The notes: generated from the sequence alone by a model not told the origin. A DNA stretch of 54,361 bases from Thermoplasmatota archaeon (GCA_023379435.1 JAMCUH010000005.1:1-54361), one strand, 5' to 3'; counted from the stretch's first letter, positions 1 through 9,183 are shown. Made by a program: numbers and translations.

Positions 1-168
1 TCTCCTTAGTTTCATTTTTCAGACACTCACATTACCCTATTTCAGAGGATCTAAATGGAACAAAAAAATTTGAGCAGATATAAATTTTTGTACCTTTCAT
101 TAATTTGCTTCAACCGTTATCTACCAATGAACTCAATTGACTTTATCCATTGACATTATTCTTCCTGA

Positions 169-849
169 TTATCCTCCACTAGACTGTGAGAATTCTTTCG
201 CTAGGTTGGTAATTGCCATCCAAGAGGCAACCTCTGAGTTTATAACATTGTTATAGGACACACAGTATTTGATGTAGATGTTTCCGTTAACCATTACCTC
301 GTAGTCGACAAGTACGTTTGTATACATATTGTTTACTGGCCCATTTCCACCAAATATTATCGCATAATTTACCATCTCAACATCAGCAGAGAAAATCTCA
401 TACTGGACGCCATTACTATTTGTTCCGTTAATGAATGAACACGGGCCGTTTTTGTTCAGGACTGTTCCGCCAGGGGATCCTGACACGTAAGCTACCAGTG
501 ATACCGTAGGGGAAGTAGCAATTGTGCTTCCGTAATACCAGTTCGTCACGTTAAAGTAAGATACTTCATCAGAGTGCACTATGTACCAGAAGCTATAACA
601 AGGTGTATTGTTTTGTATGTTAAATTCCATTTATGCCTTTGATGAGTATGGTCCCTCACCGTCACCCCAAGGAAGTCTAAAGATGCCGGCAGAATGGTTT
701 CTTCCATTCTGGCCAATGCTGCTTCCGTTCCCGATTCCAGCAGTTGAAGTCAGCATTGCAAACACCCCTAAAAATACAAATACCCCAATTGCCGCTCCAA
801 GAACATCTCTAGAAGAAATGTTCCTATCGAGTATACTTTCGTCGCCCGT
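169..849 (-). pseudogene. Broken gene for a membrane-anchored secreted protein
   Basis: The ORF track shows only the distal 153 codons (ATG at 630). Reading the minus strand further upstream in the same frame gives 72 more codons, separated from it by a single TAA at 633-631. That upstream part starts at an ACG at 849 and encodes a hydrophobic helix (LGAAIGVFVFLGVFAML) followed by a Gly/Ser-rich linker. The downstream 153 residues look extracellular: many N-x-S/T sites, three Cys, and many Tyr/Asn/Val, but no membrane segment of their own. I infer one secreted protein of about 225 residues that has lost its start codon (ATG to ACG) and gained a stop. A TATA-like TTTATTAA lies about 25 bases before the ACG, so a leaderless ACG start is the alternative. 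The two parts could also be a two-gene unit. No family recognised. Confidence 0.5.
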
Positions 850-983
850 AAAAAAATAAAAACTTAGAAGTTAATAAACCTTCTGAGGATTTCTAATAAC
901 ACATTTCCACGTAATCACTGACCCACGTTGGGCTATGGCTGTTATGAAATAAACATTTATTCATGGGATAGCCATGTTACTGC

Positions 984-1127
984 ATGAGCAGTCTTCTTGA
1001 TGAAGCACTTAAGGAAAAATACAGGACAAATGCAATCAGTGATCCACTTGCATTCGCAAAATATGCAATCGATTGGATTGCCTTTCCTCCACTTCTTAAG
1101 GATATGTACCGCAATACATCAACTTAA
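984..1127 (+). pseudogene. N-terminal remnant of an IS5-like transposase
   Basis: This 47-codon ORF is too short for the track. Its product resembles the first helical domain of IS5/IS1182-type transposases: a short leader, then DPLAFAKYAIDW and PPLLKDMY, the place where such proteins continue into a GGRP-like motif. Here a TAA ends the frame before that motif and nothing downstream continues it. An imperfect inverted repeat (GGCTAT ... ATAGCC, about 931-975) lies just upstream and may be part of the old element end. It sits next to the 3' end of tRNA-Val. The family call is from memory of the motif, so it is tentative. Confidence 0.45.
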
Positions 1128-1185
1128 TTAAATAATCGACTCTGTACCTGGCTTCCTGAAAAGAGGATTTACTTACATTTTTAAA

Positions 1186-1258
1186 TGGGCTTGGCCGGAT
1201 TCGAACCGGCGATCCCCGCTGTGTGAGAGCGATGTCGTGACCACTGGACTACAAGCCC
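1186..1258 (-). tRNA. tRNA-Val (CAC)
   Basis: The minus strand folds as a complete cloverleaf: acceptor GGGCTTG/CAAGCCC with discriminator A, T arm GCCGG-TTCGAAT-CCGGC, and anticodon arm TCGCT-CTCACAC-AGCGG with anticodon CAC, which reads GUG valine codons. CCA is not encoded and I see no intron. Confidence 0.95.
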
Positions 1259-1275
1259 TCGTTGGTTAGCGCAAG

Positions 1276-1288
1276 CTCATATAATAAG
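1276..1288 (-). promoter_or_regulatory. TATA-like box of tRNA-Val
   Basis: On the minus strand this reads CTTATTATATGAG, centred about 24 bases before the first tRNA base, the usual spacing for an archaeal TATA box. Confidence 0.6.
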
Positions 1289-1363
1289 AATATTTTTACC
1301 AGACCAGTTCCTGGTAACTAAAATAATAACTATTTTTATTTGAGATAGACATGCAGCAGATGC

Positions 1364-1978
1364 ATGCATACAAGGATCGAATATGATGCGACCATATCTG
1401 TTACAAGAAAGGACTGCCTTGTCACAGAAAAAGTTTTTCAATATGATAAGGAAGCCAAGATCCAGAGGATGAAGATATCATCGGATAGGACTATTCACAG
1501 GGTAACGTTTAAAAAAGACAGGGAAGAGATAATACCGGAACTTCAGAGGGAAGGGATATTGGTGGAAAGAATAGAAGGAGATTCTGTCTGGGCCACAGCC
1601 CCATCATGTTCATCGTGCACCTTTTTTTCAAGAAAGGATGTTTCAATTCTTGGAACAAGATCTGTCAACTCGCATACAGTTTCCTACAGGATAAGAGCAA
1701 ATTCCATTATAAAAATAAAGAATATTGAAAAGGAACTGGCTGCGATGGACATGAATCCATTCGTTTCAGATCTTTACGAGTCCATTAAGACAGACCTCAC
1801 TGAACGCGAGAGAGTTGCACTTGAAACCTGCTACAAGGAAGGCTTCTTTGATCAAAATAGGAAGAAAAACCTTTCAGAAATATCAAAAATACTTGGAATA
1901 TCGCCAGCATCCATGTCAGAACTTCTCAGACGCGCAATGAAAAAAGTTCTGGCAGAGTACCTTAACGATCTGGAATGA
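1364..1978 (+). CDS. Bat-type HTH transcriptional regulator
   Basis: Predicted DNA-binding regulator of 204 residues. The C-terminal 60 residues match the HTH_10 (bacterio-opsin activator, Bat) domain: LTERERVALETCYKEGFFD, then SEISKILGISPASMSELLRRA as the helix-turn-helix. The N-terminal 130 residues form a ligand- or signal-sensing region without PAS or GAF motifs that I can recognise. It contains an SCSSC cysteine cluster near residue 84 that could bind a metal or sense redox state (inference). The stop codon touches the end of the convergent nrdJ gene. An out-of-frame ATG lies 13 bases upstream; the chosen start gives the longest frame. Target genes unknown. Confidence 0.85.
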   Translation: MHTRIEYDATISVTRKDCLVTEKVFQYDKEAKIQRMKISSDRTIHRVTFKKDREEIIPELQREGILVERIEGDSVWATAPSCSSCTFFSRKDVSILGTRSVNSHTVSYRIRANSIIKIKNIEKELAAMDMNPFVSDLYESIKTDLTERERVALETCYKEGFFDQNRKKNLSEISKILGISPASMSELLRRAMKKVLAEYLNDLE

Positions 1979-4276
1979 TCATCTTTCGCATACCCCTCCA
2001 GGACACGCTGGATCAAATGTTGAATCTATCTTGAGGGAATTTAGGTCTGAAATTATGAAGTCAATATCTGGTTTTTCAACCTTCGGAACCACGTTTGATC
2101 CCGTATTGCCCGCGTAAAGAACCTGGGCTGTCTTGCTCCCATCCCTGTAAATAGTGATTCCCTTGCAATGAAGATCCCTTGCGAGACGGTAGGCTCTCTC
2201 TATATCCTCCCTTGTGGCACTGTTTGGCATATTTATTGTTTTCGAGACGCCTGAATCGCAATAATTCTGGAAAGTCGCCTGCATGAGAATATGCCATTCG
2301 TAAGAAATCTCCCTTGATGTCCTGAAGAGTTCCTTAAGGTCAGACGGCAGATTAGTGTCTGATACAGTTCCATCCACTGATATTTTTGCCATCAGTTCTG
2401 GTGAATAGAGGCCCTTTTCCCGGAGTATATCCTCAAACACAGGATTAACTTCCAGGAGTTCCTGGCCATCAAGTACCCTCCTAACGAATGCAAGCGCGAA
2501 TATCGGTTCTATGGAAGAAGAACATCCTGCAATGATTGATATGGTGCCTGTTGGTGCAATTGTTGTGGTTGTGCTGTTCCTCATCTTTCTGTTTAAGCCG
2601 CTCCAATAGGATCCCTCCCAGCCTGGAAAGACGCCTTTTATTTTTGCTAAATTTTCAGACTCTTCGTGAGAAACATTCTGTATGAAGGACATTATCTTCT
2701 CTCCCATGGAAAGGGCAGCATTACTTGCATAAGGTATTCTCAGCTTCATCAGCATGTCGGCAAAGCCCATTACACCAAGCCCTATTTTCCTCGTTTTTCT
2801 GGTCATGGATTCGATTTCAGGGATAGGGTATACATTCGCATCTACAACGTTATCAAGAAATCTAACAGAGAGTCTTATTATGTGTTCCAGAGCATTCCAG
2901 TCCACATCATTATTCCTGACAAATTTTCCCAGATTAATGGAGCCCAGATTACATGACTCATATGGCATGAGAGGTTGCTCCCCACACGGGTTAGTTGCCT
3001 CTATGCTTCCAATGTTCTGAACAGTGTTCTTATCGTTTATCTCATCAAGGAAAATCATGCCCGGATCACCGGTTCTCCATGCAGAATCAACGATCTTGTC
3101 CCATAGGAACCTCGCCTTTATCCTGCTTGAAACCTCTCCGCTTCTGGGGTTTTTCAGTTCTATGAATGAATCATCATCAAGGGCACGGAAAAATCCGGCA
3201 TCTACACCAACCGATATATTGAAATTTGAAAGAACGGTATTTTCAGGGTCCTTTGATGTCACGAACTCTATAATATCGGGGTGATCATAACGCAGGACAG
3301 CCATATTTGCTCCTCTTCTTTTTCCACCCTGTTTTATAACGTCAGTTGTAACATCGAAAATTTTCATAAAGCTAACAGGACCGGAGGCGACTCCCATCGT
3401 CGACTTAACCCTGTCATCTTTCGGTCTCAGCCTGCTGAATGAAAAGCCTGTTCCTCCTCCAGATTTGTGGATCTTTGCCGTATTTTTCAGAGTGTCAAAT
3501 ATTTCATCTATGCTGTCTCCTACGGGTAATACAAAGCATGCAGAAAGCTGACCCATATCTGTACCAGCGTTCATAAGAGTTGGCGAATTTGGTATGAACT
3601 CGAGGTTTTCCATTGCAAGTTCAAATTCCTCTTCGTAGTATTTGATGGAAGTTGGTTTTGTTTCGACATAGTTGATAAATTCCTGGAAGTTTCCGCCTAT
3701 GGCATTCTCGCGAAGGAGGCGTTCAAACATAAACTTAAGCTGGTTTCTGTCATTTTCGTCTATATGCGCAATAATCAGTCTGTCCTTTGGAACGTCAGAC
3801 TGTTTTCCCATGTAATCGTAGAGGGATTCAACCAGTGCCATGGCGTGCGCCACTCTTCTGAAAAGACCCCTTGGAGTCTCCACAACCTCGCCTTTCTGGT
3901 TCTTCAACAGATATCTTGTCTCAAGAACCTTAACAGCATTCAGGGTAAGTTTGAGATCATCGTTTATACCTAGCCTCTTCTTCTCCTCCCTTATGAGTCT
4001 TCTCTTTTCCCTGTAAAGAATGTATGATCTGGCCACGTCCTTGAAATTTTTACCGTCCTTATTGTAATCCATAAGCGCGTTCTCAACGGCGTCCTGGATC
4101 TGCTCCACCGTTGGTGATTCTATGGTACTAATCTTTTCCACAACAACGTCAGTAATTTTCTCCGCATCCTCAAACGAACCGTTCTTTGAACTAAGCATTG
4201 CTTTATAAATTGCCCTGGATATCTTTGATCTGTCGAATTTGACCACGGAGCCATCTCTCTTTATGATATTTTGCAT
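1979..4276 (-). CDS. nrdJ: Class II (B12-dependent) ribonucleoside-diphosphate reductase
   Basis: Reduces ribonucleotides to deoxyribonucleotides using adenosylcobalamin as radical source. Domains in the 765 residues: an N-terminal ATP-cone (about 1-95, the allosteric site), then the catalytic barrel with SACFVLP (Cys247), SGGGTGFSFSRLRP (272-285), NPCGEQP (429-435, the catalytic Asn-x-Cys-x-Glu) and a TTTIAPTGTIS loop typical of class II enzymes. The C-terminal tail carries a Cys pair (758 and 763) that would pass electrons from thioredoxin; a Trx/TrxB operon lies 6 kb away. No small subunit gene is adjacent, as expected for class II. A TATA-like GTTATAGC lies about 25 bases before the ATG. 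Confidence 0.97.
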   Translation of the reverse strand: MQNIIKRDGSVVKFDRSKISRAIYKAMLSSKNGSFEDAEKITDVVVEKISTIESPTVEQIQDAVENALMDYNKDGKNFKDVARSYILYREKRRLIREEKKRLGINDDLKLTLNAVKVLETRYLLKNQKGEVVETPRGLFRRVAHAMALVESLYDYMGKQSDVPKDRLIIAHIDENDRNQLKFMFERLLRENAIGGNFQEFINYVETKPTSIKYYEEEFELAMENLEFIPNSPTLMNAGTDMGQLSACFVLPVGDSIDEIFDTLKNTAKIHKSGGGTGFSFSRLRPKDDRVKSTMGVASGPVSFMKIFDVTTDVIKQGGKRRGANMAVLRYDHPDIIEFVTSKDPENTVLSNFNISVGVDAGFFRALDDDSFIELKNPRSGEVSSRIKARFLWDKIVDSAWRTGDPGMIFLDEINDKNTVQNIGSIEATNPCGEQPLMPYESCNLGSINLGKFVRNNDVDWNALEHIIRLSVRFLDNVVDANVYPIPEIESMTRKTRKIGLGVMGFADMLMKLRIPYASNAALSMGEKIMSFIQNVSHEESENLAKIKGVFPGWEGSYWSGLNRKMRNSTTTTIAPTGTISIIAGCSSSIEPIFALAFVRRVLDGQELLEVNPVFEDILREKGLYSPELMAKISVDGTVSDTNLPSDLKELFRTSREISYEWHILMQATFQNYCDSGVSKTINMPNSATREDIERAYRLARDLHCKGITIYRDGSKTAQVLYAGNTGSNVVPKVEKPDIDFIISDLNSLKIDSTFDPACPGGVCER

Positions 4277-4589
4277 AGCTACTTCACCGTAAATATAGCT
4301 ATAACATACTTGGTATAAAGAGATATCCTAACCATTCATGATCCACCTTTTCTTACATATTGTTACCAGATATGATAACATTTCTGATCCAGATTGGATC
4401 AGATATATGGGAAGTGCGATCGTACTTTCTCAGGAGGGATCTGTTGCTTTCAAGCGTCAGAGAGATAAGGAGTTTTTTATATGCACTTAGACCACAGCAA
4501 CCAAGCAAATAAAAGTCACTTGCAATGGCTATTTCTGACCTCTGGCATAATACCTTATATTATCTTGGAATACGGATTGGTCGATTTTT
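4277..4589. other. Divergent promoter region between nrdJ and the CoADR-like gene
   Basis: This 313-base gap has no gene. It holds the nrdJ promoter (minus strand GTTATAGCTATATT near 4290-4304), the promoter of the flavoprotein gene (CCTTATATTATC at 4552-4563), and a perfect 8-bp inverted repeat, TCTGATCC-agatt-GGATCAGA, at 4383-4403. A weaker repeat, TGTTA ... TAACA, is at 4361-4380. I see no cobalamin riboswitch consensus. Confidence 0.6.
4383..4403. repeat. Inverted repeat TCTGATCC/GGATCAGA
   Basis: Two perfect 8-base arms around a 5-base spacer, between the divergent promoters. It could be an operator for a dimeric regulator or a small hairpin; nothing else in the sequence decides. Confidence 0.5.
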
Positions 4590-5900
4590 ATGAAACTTGT
4601 AGTCATAGGCGGAGGAGCCGCCGGTATGGCCGCCGCATCGAAGGCAAGAAGGCAGGCTCCGGAGTCCGATATACTAGTTGTGGAATCTGGTGGTTATGTC
4701 TCATATGCAGAGTGTGGAATACCATTTCTCCTTGAGGGAACAGTAAAGGACCCCATGGATTTACTCCATTACAGTCCTAAAGAATTTACTGAAAGGAGAG
4801 GCATAAAAATTAAGAATAATACAACAGTTAAGAACATCCTGCCTGAGAAGAAAATACTAAAACTGAGTGATGGGACTGATGAAAAATACGATCGTCTTGT
4901 TCTGGCAACTGGTGTAAGAGCCAGGAGTAATGAGTTCATTGATGGAAAAAGAATTGTTGGCATCCGCTCACTTGAAAGTGGAATACATGCAAGGGAACTC
5001 GTAAATTCAGGAAGAGATTTCATTATTGTAGGTGATGGAATACTTGGTCTGGAGCTGGCTTCCTCGCTGCTTGAAGCGGGAAAAAATGTAAAAATAATAT
5101 CAAAGCATGAAAAGGTTTTTACAAAGCTTGACAGCGAGATTCGGGATATTGTGGATTCAAAATTCCGAAGTTCAATTGAAATTTTGTACCAATCATATGT
5201 GGATAACATCAAATATTCTGGAAATCGCGTTATCTTAAATGTAAACGGGCAGGCTTTTGAGGCCGATGGAGTCATTTATGCCACCGGTGTCTTACCAAAC
5301 TCCGAAATTGCGTCTGATGCAGGACTCCAGATAAATACAGATGGTACGGTTCACGTTGATCATGGGATGCAAACATCTGTGCCCGACATTTATGCAGCTG
5401 GAGACGTGGCACAGACCTTTAATATCATTACGGGAAAGCAGGATTGGCACCCCCTGGCACAGATATCAAACAAGATGGGCAGGGTTGCTGGATGCAATGC
5501 TGCAGGGGGTTCTATGTCTTTTCCAGGTTCACTGGGGACTTCACTCGTTAAACTTCTTGGGTTTGAGGTTGGGTTTACTGGCCTTAACCGATCCGAAATT
5601 GCAAGGAGCGGCATAGATTACGAATCAACATTCATAAAGGCAAAAAGCAGGGCCAATTATTTTCCTGGTTCAGAGGATGTATACATATCCATCAATTACG
5701 CAAAAAAGGATGGAAGGATTCTTGGTGGGCAGATCGTTTCGAGAGATGGAGGAGCCTGGAGACTTAATACCCTGGCGATGGCTGTATTCTCCGGACTCAG
5801 TGTCGAGGATCTATTCTATTCCGATCTTGGGTATTCTCCACCCTTTGGTCCAGTATGGGACCCTTTGATTATAGCTGCCAGTGTTTCTATGAGGGAATAA
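4590..5900 (+). CDS. CoA-disulfide reductase / NADH oxidase-like flavoprotein
   Basis: FAD-dependent pyridine nucleotide-disulfide oxidoreductase of 436 residues. N-terminal FAD-binding GGGAAG (7-12); a single redox Cys42 in YAECGIPF, as in CoA-disulfide reductases and NADH oxidases that use one active-site Cys; a second Rossmann motif, GDGILGLELA (about 148-157), for NAD(P)H; then the FAD motif YAAGDVA and a C-terminal dimerisation domain. Likely reduces CoA disulfide or persulfide, or O2, with NAD(P)H. A rhodanese gene follows 36 bases later; in some bacteria the two activities are fused in one protein. A TATA-like CCTTATATTATC sits about 30 bases upstream. Substrate not decided by sequence. 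Confidence 0.88.
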   Translation: MKLVVIGGGAAGMAAASKARRQAPESDILVVESGGYVSYAECGIPFLLEGTVKDPMDLLHYSPKEFTERRGIKIKNNTTVKNILPEKKILKLSDGTDEKYDRLVLATGVRARSNEFIDGKRIVGIRSLESGIHARELVNSGRDFIIVGDGILGLELASSLLEAGKNVKIISKHEKVFTKLDSEIRDIVDSKFRSSIEILYQSYVDNIKYSGNRVILNVNGQAFEADGVIYATGVLPNSEIASDAGLQINTDGTVHVDHGMQTSVPDIYAAGDVAQTFNIITGKQDWHPLAQISNKMGRVAGCNAAGGSMSFPGSLGTSLVKLLGFEVGFTGLNRSEIARSGIDYESTFIKAKSRANYFPGSEDVYISINYAKKDGRILGGQIVSRDGGAWRLNTLAMAVFSGLSVEDLFYSDLGYSPPFGPVWDPLIIAASVSMRE

Positions 5901-5936
5901 TAGTTCAACTTTTATACAAAAAGATTATATTCAACC

Positions 5937-6290
5937 ATGAATGAAGCGGTCCCATCTGTTACGAAGGAAGATGTTTTGAGATTTATAACTGAAAAAAGCG
6001 CAACGGTCATAGACATATTAGGGGAAGATTCTTACAGGAAGGCTCATATTCGTGGAGCAAAGTCTGTGCCTCTGGATGTTCTAGAAAATGAGTACTGGAG
6101 GAAAATACCGAAGAATGAAAAGATCGTTATTTACTGCAAAAGCTATTCTTGCAACGCATCAAGGAATGCTACCCTATTCCTTAGATCCAAGGGAATAGAC
6201 GCCTATGCGTACGAGGGAGGCATATCGGAATGGCTTATGTCAGGCATGCCATCCGATGGGTATCTCGTAAGCCGGGAGAACAGCATTTAG
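5937..6290 (+). CDS. Single-domain rhodanese-like sulfurtransferase
   Basis: A 117-residue single rhodanese domain. It has the DILGEDSYRKAHIRGAKSVP core (CH2A-like Arg/His motif) and the active-site loop CKSYSC with the catalytic Cys67 and a second Cys72, then a GGISEW end motif typical of rhodaneses. Carries sulfur as a cysteine persulfide. It has its own TATA-like box (CTTTTATACAAAA) centred 24 bases before the ATG, so a leaderless mRNA is likely. Its position after the CoADR-like gene suggests a joint role in persulfide or CoA-thiol metabolism. Confidence 0.9.
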   Translation: MNEAVPSVTKEDVLRFITEKSATVIDILGEDSYRKAHIRGAKSVPLDVLENEYWRKIPKNEKIVIYCKSYSCNASRNATLFLRSKGIDAYAYEGGISEWLMSGMPSDGYLVSRENSI

Positions 6291-6318
6291 CTTAATAGAC
6301 AGTACTGGATTCACCCAT

Positions 6319-8724
6319 ATGGAGCTTTCTGATCTGCTTAACAAATGTAACAATCATGCTTTTGGTCGACCCGGTATTACACCAAAATGGACGCATGGTG
6401 ACAAAGAGGGAGTGGGAACATCATACTCCCTTCCCAGTAAGGTATGGTATACTCTGTGGAGGGGAATCATAACTGAGGTGTATTATCCCCATGTGGATTC
6501 GCCTCAGATTAGGGATATACAATTTTTAATAAGCGACGGAAAGTCTTTTTTTCATGAGGAAAAAAGACATCTAAAATCTGAGGTAAAAAGGATGGGTAGA
6601 TACTCTCTCGGTTACACTATTACAAATCGTGACCCGGAGAATAGATACACAATAGAGAAGGAAATCATAGCAGACCCGCATCTCTCTTCCCTAATAATGA
6701 GAACCACCTTTGAAAAAAATGAAAATTGTCCGGAAGATTTGACACTTTATCTGCTTCTCGCCCCTCATCTAAACATGGGCGGAACGCACAATAACGGTTT
6801 TGTAACAGAGGTGCAGGGAAAGAAGGTTATGGTTGCGTTCTCAAGCGGAATATACATGGCAGTCGCGTCAAGCTCTGATTTTTCAAGGGCTTCGTGTGGA
6901 TTCGTCGGTTCATCAGACGGTTGGACCGACATATCCAGGAATCTTTCCATGACGCTGGAATTCAACTGTGCAATTGATGGTAATATCGCATTTACGGGTC
7001 AGATTCCCAGGGATGGCATGGAAGAGTTCACCGTTGTGGTGGCATTTGGTAACAGCCTTTCCAGTGCTTTAACAAGGCTATTCCAGACGCTTTCTTTTCA
7101 GTATTCCTCCCACCGCAGGAAATTCATTGAGCAATGGATGAGGACCCACCATTCAACACTCCCACTGGATGAGCTATCACACGATGGTGGGAATCTGTAC
7201 AGATCGTCAATTTCCATAATCATGGCGCATGAGGATAAGACATTCGAAGGGGCGGTAATTGCTTCACTTTCAATACCCTGGGGCGAGATTGCTGGTGACG
7301 AAAACAGGGGAGGATATCATCTTGTGTGGAACAGGGACCTATATCATGCGTCAACGGCCATCCTGGCCGTTGGTAAACCAGAATTCGCCCTTAGAAGTCT
7401 TATTTACCTCTCAAATTCGCAGATGGATAATGGAGGTTTTCCCCAGAATTTCTGGATTGACGGAACACCCTACTGGCATGGTATCCAGCTTGATGAAACC
7501 GCATTCCCGGTTATTCTCGCATGGAGATTATGGAAGTCCGATGCTCTTGGAACATTTGATCCGTTCAGCATGATTAAGAAGGCTGTTTCATTCCTCATAC
7601 AATTTGGGCCAGTGACACAGGAAGAAAGGTGGGAGGAGGCAAGCGGATTCTCACCATCCACTCTTGCGGCTACTATTTCAGCTCTTGTGTGCGCTTCTGA
7701 TTTCTTTGTTGATAGGGGAAACAAGGAGTGTGCAAAGTTCATCTTGGAATATGCTGATTTTCTTGAATCCCATCTGGAAAAATGGTGCGTTACCAACAGA
7801 GGAACTCTTGTTGATGGTATCAAAAGACACTACATCAGGATACTTCCTGAGGATATTACCTCAGATCGGCCCAATGAGGACCCTGATTCCGCATATTTGA
7901 AGATTGCAAACCTACCTGAAGAATCATCAGTTTTCCCTGCCAGGGAGATTATTGACGCAGGTTTCCTGGAACTCGTAAGGTATGGTATCAGAAGTCCAGA
8001 TGATCCTCTGATTGTTGATTCTCTGAAGGTTGTGGACGAATATCTTAAGGTTGATACACCGCAGGGACCGGTATGGAGGAGGTACAATCATGACGGGTAT
8101 GGCCAGAAGGATGACGGTTCGCCTTACGATGGCACTGGAACTGGCAGAGCATGGCCTCTTTTGACCGGAGAGAGGGGTCATTATGAGCTTTCAAGAGGGA
8201 AGGATGTTTCGCCCTACATAAAGACACTGGAAAACTTTTCTTCAATATCCATAATGCTATGCGAGCAGGTCTGGGATAAAAATGACATGCCTGAAAAGCA
8301 CCTATTCCTTGGCAAACATACAGGTTCTGCGAGACCTCTCATCTGGGCACATGCTGAATATATAAAGCTATTGAGATCAGCGAGGGATGGAAAACCGTTT
8401 GACAGGATAGAACCAGTATATGAAAGGTACGTTCAGAATAAGACTGGAAGAAAGGATCTGGAAATATGGAAATTCAACAGGAAGATATTCAGCATCAATA
8501 AGCATAACACCTTACGTATACAGGCTGGAGCCTTATTTATTCTGCGCTGGACATCCAATTCCTGGGTGCTGTGGAATGATACACAGGCAAATGACACAGG
8601 TACAGGTATTTGGTATGTCGACATCACACCGGAAGAGATTATTTCCGGCACAATTGAATTCACCTTTTACTGGCCCGGTGGTAGGAACTGGGAAGGAAGG
8701 AACTTCAGTGTAGTGGTTGAATGA
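6319..8724 (+). CDS. Glucoamylase (glycoside hydrolase family 15)
   Basis: Releases glucose from the non-reducing ends of starch- or glycogen-like glucans. The 801 residues show the two-domain prokaryotic GH15 layout: an N-terminal beta-sandwich (about 1-270, with GTSYSLPSKVWYTLWRG) and an alpha/alpha barrel (about 290-690). Catalytic features are present: VWNRDLYH (substrate-binding Arg/Asp, Asp340), EERWEEASGFSPST (general acid, likely Glu439) and TGERGHYEL (base, likely Glu618), plus PLIWAHAEYIKL. A C-terminal region of about 100 residues follows. No signal peptide, so probably cytoplasmic, acting on internal glycogen or imported dextrins. A TATA-like GCTTAATAGAC lies 25 bases before the ATG. 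A T-rich run after the stop (8748-8761) may end transcription. Confidence 0.95.
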   Translation: MELSDLLNKCNNHAFGRPGITPKWTHGDKEGVGTSYSLPSKVWYTLWRGIITEVYYPHVDSPQIRDIQFLISDGKSFFHEEKRHLKSEVKRMGRYSLGYTITNRDPENRYTIEKEIIADPHLSSLIMRTTFEKNENCPEDLTLYLLLAPHLNMGGTHNNGFVTEVQGKKVMVAFSSGIYMAVASSSDFSRASCGFVGSSDGWTDISRNLSMTLEFNCAIDGNIAFTGQIPRDGMEEFTVVVAFGNSLSSALTRLFQTLSFQYSSHRRKFIEQWMRTHHSTLPLDELSHDGGNLYRSSISIIMAHEDKTFEGAVIASLSIPWGEIAGDENRGGYHLVWNRDLYHASTAILAVGKPEFALRSLIYLSNSQMDNGGFPQNFWIDGTPYWHGIQLDETAFPVILAWRLWKSDALGTFDPFSMIKKAVSFLIQFGPVTQEERWEEASGFSPSTLAATISALVCASDFFVDRGNKECAKFILEYADFLESHLEKWCVTNRGTLVDGIKRHYIRILPEDITSDRPNEDPDSAYLKIANLPEESSVFPAREIIDAGFLELVRYGIRSPDDPLIVDSLKVVDEYLKVDTPQGPVWRRYNHDGYGQKDDGSPYDGTGTGRAWPLLTGERGHYELSRGKDVSPYIKTLENFSSISIMLCEQVWDKNDMPEKHLFLGKHTGSARPLIWAHAEYIKLLRSARDGKPFDRIEPVYERYVQNKTGRKDLEIWKFNRKIFSINKHNTLRIQAGALFILRWTSNSWVLWNDTQANDTGTGIWYVDITPEEIISGTIEFTFYWPGGRNWEGRNFSVVVE

Positions 8725-8923
8725 TTCCATGGATCACAGAAAATGAATTTCTTTTCTTTTGTTTATATCTGTAATGTTAATCAGAGAGATTTATTATGGA
8801 AATTAAATGTATCAATTATACCTCAGGAGTATGGTTTCAAAATCTCAGGAACTGATGATTGTATAAAGTTTCGTGGAGATGACGCCGGATAAAAATTCTG
8901 CTAACTTTCTGACAGGAATCAAC

Positions 8924-9127
8924 CTATGCCGCAATTGCATAAATTGCTACGGAAACAAAAGCGGTAAATACCAGGAGTATACGTCGGTGTTCTTTGTAAA
9001 AATACGTCAGGGGCATATCTGTCTTTCTATACATCCTATTCAAATGTAAACCAATTCCCAGCAATATGAAATCCGTAAGCCAAAATAGGACCTGATTCAC
9101 CACTTGCGAATTATAATAATTTTCCAT
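8924..9127 (-). CDS. Small two-helix membrane protein, unknown
   Basis: A 67-residue protein with two predicted membrane helices (about residues 10-30 and 48-66) joined by a basic loop (HLNRMYRKTD ... YKEHRR). No family recognised. The ATG lies only about 3 bases after a TATA-like ATATTTATAA, which is too close. The real start may therefore be GTG at codon 9 or 10 (9103 or 9100), about 25 bases downstream of the box. Confidence 0.5.
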   Translation of the reverse strand: MENYYNSQVVNQVLFWLTDFILLGIGLHLNRMYRKTDMPLTYFYKEHRRILLVFTAFVSVAIYAIAA

Positions 9128-9183
9128 TTATAAATATTGTCACCAAAACCTTTGCAGGTAACGTCACAAAATAGATGGGATTT

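Noticed and set aside
608-859. Plus-strand ORF of 83 residues
   Set aside because: It is the antisense of the upstream part of the broken secreted-protein gene on the minus strand, which explains its Pro/Ser-rich content.
4277-4589. Cobalamin riboswitch upstream of nrdJ
   Set aside because: Considered because NrdJ needs B12, but I see no B12-box consensus and such riboswitches are not expected in this group.
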